DNA of 64,000 bases, taken from the NCBI GenBank assembly GCA_946902875.1, contig OX336336.1:27483558-27547557 (forward strand), written 5' to 3'. Origin of the DNA: Nematopogon swammerdamellus. Its lineage: Eukaryota > Arthropoda > Insecta > Lepidoptera > Adelidae. The translations under genes and the position numbers were made by a program. Below, piece after piece: positions 51,118-60,800 of the stretch; position 1 is the first letter of the stretch; each line of letters starts with the position of its first letter. The notes under the pieces were generated by a model, which saw nothing but the letters and a program-made list of their open reading frames with translations, was not told where the DNA came from and searched no databases.

Positions 51118-51473
51118 TTTTTTTAATGGAATCTGACACGGTTGGCTACATCACCTACAACATTCGTGATGTCAGCCATAACACCGGATGAACTGGGTGC
51201 CATGTCAAAGCTTCCCTTCAATTTCATGTCGGCTACACTGAACTGGACGGAAAACACAAACTTTTTACATAGCGGTGGTATCAACCCGGGCGGGTTGACC
51301 CTACCACCTAGTAAGGTAGGAAGGGAAGGGACCTACAGTTTTACGTTGAATCCGAACCGCGGTCAGCCTCCAACGGTCGAGCGGTCATCCATCCAAAGTA
51401 CTGACCGCGGCCAGCGTTGCTTAACAATAGCAACAGTCGACCGTCTGCACCACTGACCTATCGAGGTTGACGC
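51118..51473 (-). mobile_element. SINE-A next to the DZIP1-like stop codon
   Basis: T-run, GGAATCTGACACGGTTGGCT to CTATCGAGGTTGAC; its head end is 8 bp from the TAG at 51481-51483. Confidence 0.88.
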
Positions 51474-51480
51474 TTACAAA

Positions 51481-51859
51481 CTATTTTCCCTTCAATATGT
51501 CATCAATACTCCAATCGGACACGTCCAAATCGCTGGCGTCTTTGTCCAGTGTTGCCTTAGCGACGTACCTCGGTGCCGGTATTGGAGTTTTCGACCTATC
51601 CGATGAAGTTTTCCTAACATCGAGCTCGTTGCTGTCGTCCAGCAGGGAACTTCCGACGCTTGTGTTGCTGCCGCTCATGAGAACGCTGGACGGGTTTGGG
51701 TTCATGAGCTGAACGGCGCCGGCGGGCTTTTTGACGTCGCCTCTCCTGGCGAGCTGCGACTCTATCCGCTGGGTCAGCTCGGCGATCTTGGGGCTGCGGC
51801 GCGAGTCCAGAGTGAAAGTGTCTTGAGTGTTGACCTCTTTCACTGGTATGTCTTCAATG
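51481..51859 (-). CDS. DZIP1-like terminal exon g
   Basis: It encodes (S)IEDIPVKEVNTQDTFTLDSR through DVSDWSIDDILKGK and TAG at 51483-51481. The acceptor is CATTCCAG|C. The stop is followed within 10 bp by a SINE, so the 3' UTR is repeat-derived. Confidence 0.75.
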
Positions 51860-54800
51860 CTGGAATGAAAATACTCTTTTTTAGGTTTCCGTATCCCGTA
51901 CGGGACCCTATTACTAAGCCTACGCCGTCTGTCTGTCCGTCTGTCCGAGGGTTGCATCTCTTGAACCGTAATAGGTAGCCCGTTGAAATTTTCACAGAAT
52001 ATGTGTTATTATGGCGGATGTAACAAATAATAAAACATATAAAAAGTAAAAAATTCACGGGGGTTCCCATAGAAGAAACCAAAAAGTGTATGTGGACTAT
52101 GAAGCATTTTAACTAATCATGACATTTAACTAATATGAAGCATTTCATAACACGCCATAGATGGCGAGAGTGGCGCTAGCCATGACAAGGCGATTAGGAA
52201 CCCTCGATGCGCGAGCTCGACTCGCACTTGGCTGGGTTTTAACCGACTTCAAAAAAAGGAGGAGGTTTTCAATTCTGTACTGAATTTTTGTTTTTTTTTC
52301 TTCTTTTTTTTATGTTTGTTACCTCAGAACTTTCAACTGGGTGAACCGATTTTGAAAATTCTTTTTTTATTTGAAAGAAATTCGATTTCGCCGAGTACAT
52401 TAATAGCAAAAAATTACTAAAAAAAACTGTGAAATAAACAACTAGGTATTTAAAAAAATATATAAACCGCCTTCAAAAATTTATGAAATAACAAAAAATC
52501 CAACCCTAGAGTTGAAGGCGGTGCTAAAGCGAAAATAACCGACCGCCTTCAACTCTAGGGTTTGATTTTTTTTATTTCATACATTTTTGAAGGGGTTTTT
52601 TTTTTAACTTTTATCGTTTCTCTAATATATAAATTCTCCGACATACCTCGATATCTCCCAATCATTGTTGAGGTTAATAATTTGATTATCCGCGTGATTG
52701 GTTCTCTCCTCGTTCCCTTCGGTGACACTTTGCGACGGACTCGCACTAACGGACTTCATCTGGTTCGCCTCCAAGTCGAACAGGACTTTCTTCTTCGATA
52801 TTGACGAGTTCGAGGGGGCGTTTTTGAGCACACCCTTCGTGGAGGTGGGGCTGCCGCGAGTCTGGAGGAGATTCTCCTCCGAGAGGAACTTGCGCGGGTT
52901 GCTGTCGGGGGTGTTCTCGTCGCTGTCGGTGCCAGTTTCGTACATTCTCGCGTGCGACATGGTGGGCGTCGCGCTCGCCGGTCTCGTTGGAGAATTTGTT
53001 CGTTTGCCGGAATCTATGTTTGTCACTGCAAAAAGAAAATATAACAGGGATATAGGGATATATACATAGGGATATGACTCCCTTCTTATATTACTAGGTG
53101 GTAGGGTTTAACCCGCACGGGTTGGTACCACCGCACTGAATGAAAGGTCGGTCGAAACGGCTATGTAAATAGTTTGTGTTTTCCATCCAGTTCAGTGTAG
53201 CCGGCACGACCGAAGGGAACCACTGACGTGGCACCAAGTTCATCCGGTGTTATGGGCTGACATCACGGATGTTGTAGGTGATGTAGCCAACCGAGTCAGT
53301 ATCCATAAAAAAAAAAATAACATACTTTTAATTAGAAAAATGCAAATCGAAAATCATTGGAAAAAATACATCCCGACCAGGATCGAACCTGGGTCTCTGG
53401 CTTGAGCCGCCAACGCGATAACCAACTACACCACCGGGCCGTTACGTATTATCTCAAAATTTTCGTTCTTATTGATGTCGCATAATTTTTGCGAACAGTC
53501 AACTTGCACGGTACCACATAGAACCTTATGCTGTCGTCGACCACCAGTCGTATTTGGCATCGGACACTAGAAGTTAAAGATTTTCGATTTGCATTTTTCT
53601 AATTAAAAATACATACATACATACATATCACACACGCTGAATCCCGACAATCGGGGTAAGCAGAGTAATCGGTGTTGTGCTGCAAGAACTCTGTTAAATT
53701 GCAGCACAACACCGACCACCACGTTTCGCAAAGTATTCGGACCAGATTCAATCGATCAAGCAGCAAGTATGGCACGAAGACCCACCTGCCGCATGACTCG
53801 GTGGAAGTACCGTGCCAAGGTGAGAGGTGGCGAGCCTGCCGCCCATTAGCACGGCATCTTGTCCTTATCCCTTAGTCGCCTTTTACGACATGCACGGGGA
53901 GAGATGCAGTGAGGCTATTCTTTTTAAGTACCGGCCTCACACCGTACTTAAAAATAGGTATATATAAAGCGAGTATGGGCTTAGTACTAACATATAAACA
54001 TAAAAAAGAGAATGTATAACATATTAAATGTAAGTACATACATGCATACATATCACACACGCTGAATCCCGACAATCGGGGCAGTAGCGACTCCTGGTGC
54101 TGAGTATTGGGTTGGCTATTTGGCTGGAGTATTTTATAACTTACGCATTAATTTATTTCTACCACAATGAGTTCAAAAACTGATAGACCATAATATATTC
54201 CCTTTTGCTTTATGTACACAAATTCGACAAACTTGGGCAAGGCGACCGTTTTGAACATTAAATTTCAAAATGTCTTCGTTGAGAAAGGTTTTTCGAAAAG
54301 ATCTTCTGTTGTAGATTTCGCACTGGAGTTTGCCATTATTACCAATAAATAATCAATAAAAAAAAACACCGCACAAGATTCATCCATAACAGGTCCATTT
54401 TTGTTTACAAAGCAGTGACGCATACGCTGCCGCAGCAGCGCGCACACACAACTCACCTAGCCTAGCTCGCTAGTCGCTAAATGCGCTTCCCGCTGCGCCA
54501 ATCGAAACGCTTATCAGCGGGTGCGCGCGGACGGGGGCACATCGGTCGCTTGTATGGAATACGATGGCGCATCAAATGTAGCCAACCGGCCAATGAATGC
54601 CTTAATGTGTCGTCATTCGTCGCCCGCGTGTGAAGCGGGATTATGTAACGGTATTGACGTTTTGGCATATTCATCGTGGGTTATATATATTAAAAATAAT
54701 ATAAACCCGATATTTTTTCACACTTGTTTTTCCTTAATACCTACTTCGATATTAATGCTGGCAATAGTTTTATTTGGTTTGGCGGCGCCAACCTAGCCAA

Positions 54801-57800
54801 CTTAAAGGAATCGCCGCTGAATCGGGGTAAGCAGAGTAATCGGTGTTGTGCTGCGTGAACTCTGTTAAATTACAGCACAACACCGACCACACCACATTTC
54901 GCAAAGTATTCGTAGATTCAACGATCAAGCAGCATGTAGGCACGAAGATTGTTCCGCGTCAAGTATTCAACTGTTAAAATGATTCGTACCCTTTTGGTCA
55001 GCATCCAATGTCGGCTTTCTCACTGGAGATTTTATTAAGTTTTCGATCGATTTCGACGGCTCGTGCGCTATAGCCGACGTGACGACTCTCAATCCGTTTT
55101 TCTTACTACGCCCGCTCGTGAAATCCTCCATAGTAGATGTCGACTCGCTGTCGTCCGTGACGTCGCTCTCGCTGTCTGCGGGCGCTTTATCGTTTCGATC
55201 GTAAAGAACTTCAACGCTCTGACTGTTGGGCGGTTGGATTTTGGCGGGACTCTCCTTGGAGGTCATTCTGGTGAGGGCACGCTTCACTCTCTCCGGAAAG
55301 AGGCCCCGGGAGTCTGTCGAGGATCGCCGGTGTACCGCCGGGCTGGCGGGCGCGGAACCGGGTGGGGTTTTCAGAAGCTGCGCGGCCCTCTTTGCGACGT
55401 CCTCTTTCGCAACGCTCCGCTCGACCTTGGAATAGAATAGAATAGAAACTCTTTATTGCACACAATGGTAAGAATAACAGTACACGAGTAGAACAAACCA
55501 ATACAGGAGTGCGCAAAGGCGGACTTATCACTGCAAGTGATTTCTTCCAGTCAACCTTGATGATGAATAAAATACAGAGAAAGAAGTATGGGTAGTGCAA
55601 ACGAAAGGAGGAGGAATGTGTGTTTTATTTTTATGATGAATATACCTACATGTAACATACATACCTATTATTACAATACATAAAATACAAACAGCATAAA
55701 CATACATATAATGTATAGAACATAGAAACTACATACAAATAATACTATACTATACTAATCCACAGGTTATTAATAAAAAATACAAATAAGGAAAATTAGT
55801 TAGGTTAGAATTTCTTCGATGATTTTTTAAAAGAATTTAAAGTTTGGGAATGACGGACGTAGTGCTGCAGCGAGTTCCATAGACGAGCAGAATGGACAGA
55901 AATGAATTGGTGTAGAAACCACGAGCGTGATGTGGAATCCCTAGGATGTTATCATCACTAGAGCGGAGAAGAAGGCCGTGAGAGGATAGGGGGAGGAAGC
56001 GAGAACGAAGGTAGTCGGGAGCGTAAGGATTCTTTAATACGCCACCATATAAAAGACTAAGGATATGACAGTTCCTACGGAGACGAATCGGGAGCCATTC
56101 GAGCCGTGCTCGGTACTGGGAGACATGGTCGTACTTACGCAGACCAAATATGAAACGGATGCATAGGTTCTGCAAGCGTTCAAGCTTGTCAAGAAGAATT
56201 TCAGTCAAATTGACGAGTCTCGAAGACAGAGGAGATCTCATAGAGACATACAAAATACTGAAGCGGCACTATGACTGCCCAGAGCTAGAAAGCATGTTTG
56301 TGTTAAACTCAAACACTCACCTAAGAGGTCACAGCTTGAAACTCAATGTAACAAGCTTCTCAACCGAAGCAAGAAAACACTTCCTGACTAACAGAATCGT
56401 AAACAGCTGGAATAAACTGCCCGAGGAAGTTATTGAAGCACCCTCAATAAACACATTCAAAAATAGGCTTGACAAGTATTTAAAAATCGAAGAAATATAA
56501 CAAATAAGTAGCAACACCAGTGATCATCGTAGACATGAACACATCAGCAGCTAGTTCATTAACAAATAATAATAATAATAATATATTCTTGTCTGCGCAT
56601 GGGCTGATAGCGAAGAGCCTCGACCATCATCTCAAGAGGCTCTCGCTAGAGCCACTTGCTTGGATCAAGGGTCAGATGCAGAAGGCGGTCTTGCTCGACA
56701 CCGCTCGAATTGTCTGAAGGTTTCTCTCTCTCGGGTCCGACCATCGGTAGTCTGGGTTCGCCCCGTCGCCGGTGGTGGAAATTCCATTTTGTTATTTTAT
56801 ATTAATTTTAGATTTAAGTTTTTTATGTAAAATTAATATAAAAAAGAAATGTGTCAATAAACGAATAAATAATAATAAAATCCAGGTAGCAGACATCCGC
56901 ATAGCCAAGAATTGGGAGTAAAAGAGATTGTGCTAGAGCAATCTTGGTGGAAACTGGGTGAAAGTTCTGTAGGCGTCTCAGGGAGTAGCGAAGACCTTCC
57001 GACTGACCTCATTAACCTGAGGAAACCCCCGACCAATAGCGTCTTTACCATAAGGGCACACGGGACACGGGCCCAGGGCCTCGGACATCAAGGGGGCCCC
57101 CCGGGGCCTGGGGATGAAAAATTTTCCGCCGCTTTAGTTATCATAGGACGCGCCGACTCGAGTCTAACAAGAAAAACGTTACTCTTTGAAAACTACATTA
57201 CCAGCGATCGCTTAGTTCTATAATAATTGAGTGAATTGAGCATAGTATCAGCTGTCTCAAAGCTGTATTTAGAAAAAAAAAATTATAGGTATATGGCAGT
57301 TCAGACGGCAGAAAATTTTCTGATACTAAATTAATTACAATTAAACAGTACAATATAAGGCTTCAATTGATATTCAGTGGCTTCCCATAAGTTTAATAAA
57401 GACATTAAAAAAAAATTGTTAAAAATGATTTTTTCGTACGTGGTTGTGTTAAGAATTAGAGTACATCGTAAAAATTTTGGCCCCGTAAGCTAACAAAATC
57501 ACGATTTTTATGTAAAAACGGCATTTAATTAGGGTAAAAAAAAATTTAAAACCGCTCTGATAATCGTAGTAAAATCGTAGTAAGTTTCATTTCTTAAAAG
57601 TGTGTATTATTGTAAGTAATATTTGTATTACAATTTACTAAATAAAAGTTTTTTTTTTTTTTACCTGACACGGTTGGCTACAGCACCTACAACATCCGTG
57701 ATGTCAGCCCATAACACAGGGTGAACTAGGTGCCATGTCAGTGCTTCCCTTCATTTCATGTCGGCTACACTAAACTGGACGGAAAACACGAACTATTTAC

Positions 57801-60800
57801 ATAGCCGTTTCGACCGACGTTTCGTTCAGTGCGGTGGTACCAACCCGGCCGGGATAAACCCTACCACCTAGTAAGGTAAGAAGGGAAGGGACCTACAGTT
57901 TAACGTGGAATCCGAACCACGATCAGCCTCCAACGGTCGAGCGGTCACCCATCCAAACACTGACCGCGCTCAGCGTTGCTTAATAACAGTTGACTAACCA
58001 ACCGCGCCACTGAGCTACCGAGGCTGACGAATTTTCTTATCCCTTAGTCGACTTTTACGACATGCGACGGGGAGAGATGCAGTGGGGCTATTCTTTTTAA
58101 GTACCGACCCCACACGGTACATAGTATATAGTTATACTTTTGTAGGTATTATTGTTTTTTTATTCACATTTTTTTCTTTCTAAAGAGGGCCCCAAATTAT
58201 TTTGTGCCCAAGGGCCCCTGCATAGCCTAAGACGGCCCCTGCCCACGACAGTGTTTGGTCCATGAGGATGCCCAGGTTTTTTACCTTGGCGATCTTCTCC
58301 GATGATTTCATGAAGGACATCGCCTTGTTCTTGACGCTGGAGAAGAAGGATCCTTTGCTTGTCTTCTGTTGTTTGTTTGGAGTTAAGTTCTGGGTGATCT
58401 CGGCGGTTGGCTCCGCCTCCTGAGTGACCTTCGCGTCGAGGTAGGTCATTATGCGGTTGCGCATTTTTCCGTAGGTGGCGTCCTTCTGCAGAGCAAATAA
58501 ATACCTACATTTTAAAATGATCCAACGCTAAATCTTTTGTTTTTTCTTTTTTTTTTATGGAAACTGACGCGTTTGGCTACATCACCTACCAAATATATAT
58601 ATAATTTTTATATAGAAAGCGCGACATGTTGCGCCGAGCCACCCATAAGGTGTCTAGCGACGCCCAGTGACATTCGGTCGCATGCGGGGGCTGCGAATAC
58701 CAAGCCGACCTGACAGGTGCCCGTTCACGCCTATCTTGAAGGACCCGATACTGTACTTGGGGGGAAATATGTGAGAAGGGGGGAGAACGTTCCAGAGTTT
58801 CTCAGTTCTGTGAGTTTACCACATCCGTAATGTCAGCCCATAACACCTTGGTGGACTAGGCGCCGTGTCAGTGCTTTTTCCGGCGGCGGTCTAATTCAGT
58901 GGAATTAGACCGCCGAGCGGTAGGTAGTTAGCGCGCGCAAGTACATAGAGTGCGTGAGGCCTGACCTTGGCCTTGACGTGTGCGTTGTGCTGCAGCAGAG
59001 TGTGCCGGCGTGTAAACAGTAGGCTATTAAAGCCGAAGGTATGGAACTTTTTCTATAGAGTGATTTATCTGTTACGAAGTAACTATTAAGTAATCTGTGG
59101 CAGAGCTCAGGGGGCCTAACTCTCACACTTTCGCAATCAAATGAAAGGAGAAGCACGACAACCTTGGCCTTGGCGTGTGCGCTGTGCTGCAGCAGAGTGT
59201 GCCGGCGTGTAAACAGTAGGCTATTAAAGCCGAAGGTATGGAACTTTTTCTATAGAGTGATTTATCTGTTACGAAGTAACTATTAAGTAATCTGTGGCAG
59301 GGCTCAGGGGCCCTAACTCTCACACTTTCGCAATCAAATGAAAGGAGAAGCACGACAACCTTGGCCTTGGCGTGCGCGCTGTGCTGCAGTAGGGTGTGCC
59401 GGCGTGTAAACAGTAGGCTATTAAAGCCGAAGGTATGGAACTTTTTCTATGAAGTGATTTATCTGTGACGAAGTAACTATTAAGTACCTAATCTGTGGCA
59501 GGGCTCAGGGGCCCTAACTCTCACACATTCGCAATCAAATCCAAAAGAGAAGCGTGACAACCTTGGCCTTGGCGTGCGCGTTGTGCTGCAGCAGAGTGTG
59601 CCGGCGTGTAAACAGTAGGCTATTAAAGCCGAAGGTATGGAACTTTTTCTATAGAGTGATTTATCTGTTACGAAGTAACTATTAAGTAATCTGTGGCAGA
59701 GCTCAGGGGGCCTAACTCTCACACTTTCGCAATCAAATGAAAGGAGAAGCACGACAACCTTGGCCTTGGCGTGTGCGCTGTGCTGCAGCAGAGTGTGCCG
59801 GCGTGTAAACAGTAGGCTATTAAAGCCGAAGGTATGGAACTTTTTCTATAGAGTGATTTATCTGTTACGAAGTAACTATTAAGTAATCTGTGGCAGGGCT
59901 CAGGGGCCCTAACTCTCACACTTTCGCAATCAAATGAAAGGAGAAGCACGACAACCTTGGCCTTGGCGTGTGCGCTGTGCTGCAGCAGAGTGTGCCGGCG
60001 TGTAAACAGTAGGCTATTAAAGCCGAAGGTATGGAACTTTTTCTATGAAGTGATTTATCTGTTTCGAAGCAACTGTTAAGTAATCTGTGGCAGGGCTCAG
60101 GGGCCCTAAGTCTCACACTTTCGCAATCAAATGAAAGGAGAAGCACGACAACCTTGGCCTTGGCGTGAGCGCTGTGCTGCAGCAGAGTGTGCCGGCGTGT
60201 AAACAGTAGGCTATTAAAGCCGAAGGTATGGAACTTTTTCTATGAAGTGATTTATCTGTTACGAAGTAACTATTAAGTAATCTGTGGCAGGGCTCAGGGG
60301 CCCTAACTCTCACACTTTCGCAATCAAATGAAAGGAGAAGCACGACAACCTTGGCCTTGGCGTGTGCGCTGTGCTGCAGCAGAGTGTGCCGGCGTGTAAA
60401 CAGTAGGCTATTAAAGCCGAAGGTATGGAACTTTTTCTATGAAGTAATTCATCTGTTACGAAGCAACTGTTAAGTAATCTGTGGCAGGGCTCAGGGGCCC
60501 TAACTCTCACACTTTCGCAATCAAATGAAAGGAGAAGCGCGCCAACCTTGGCCTTGGCGTGCGCGCTGTGCTGCAGCAGAGTGTGCCGGCGGGTGTAGGC
60601 GGCGGCGGGCACGCCGGCGCGCAGCGGCTCCACGCCCAGCCGCACCAGCCGGCTGTTCACCTCCTCAGAGAGCTTCGCGCGGATCAACTTCGTGGGGCTG
60701 CTGCTGCGGGCGACAGCAAATGTTTTTTTTTTTTTTGTGAAAACTTTACACCGCTGGCCACATCACCTACAACATCCGCAGTGATGTCAGCCCATAACAC

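Noticed and set aside
53371..53442. A functional tRNA-Glu gene
   Set aside because: Position 33 equivalent is G, the acceptor stem has a mismatch, and the sequence lies within a TIR element. Kept only as tRNA-like.
58905..60343. Repeated 76-codon frames (MLLLSFDCESVRV...)
   Set aside because: They are the 197-bp array read on the minus strand. The only real coding part is the final exon end at 60547.
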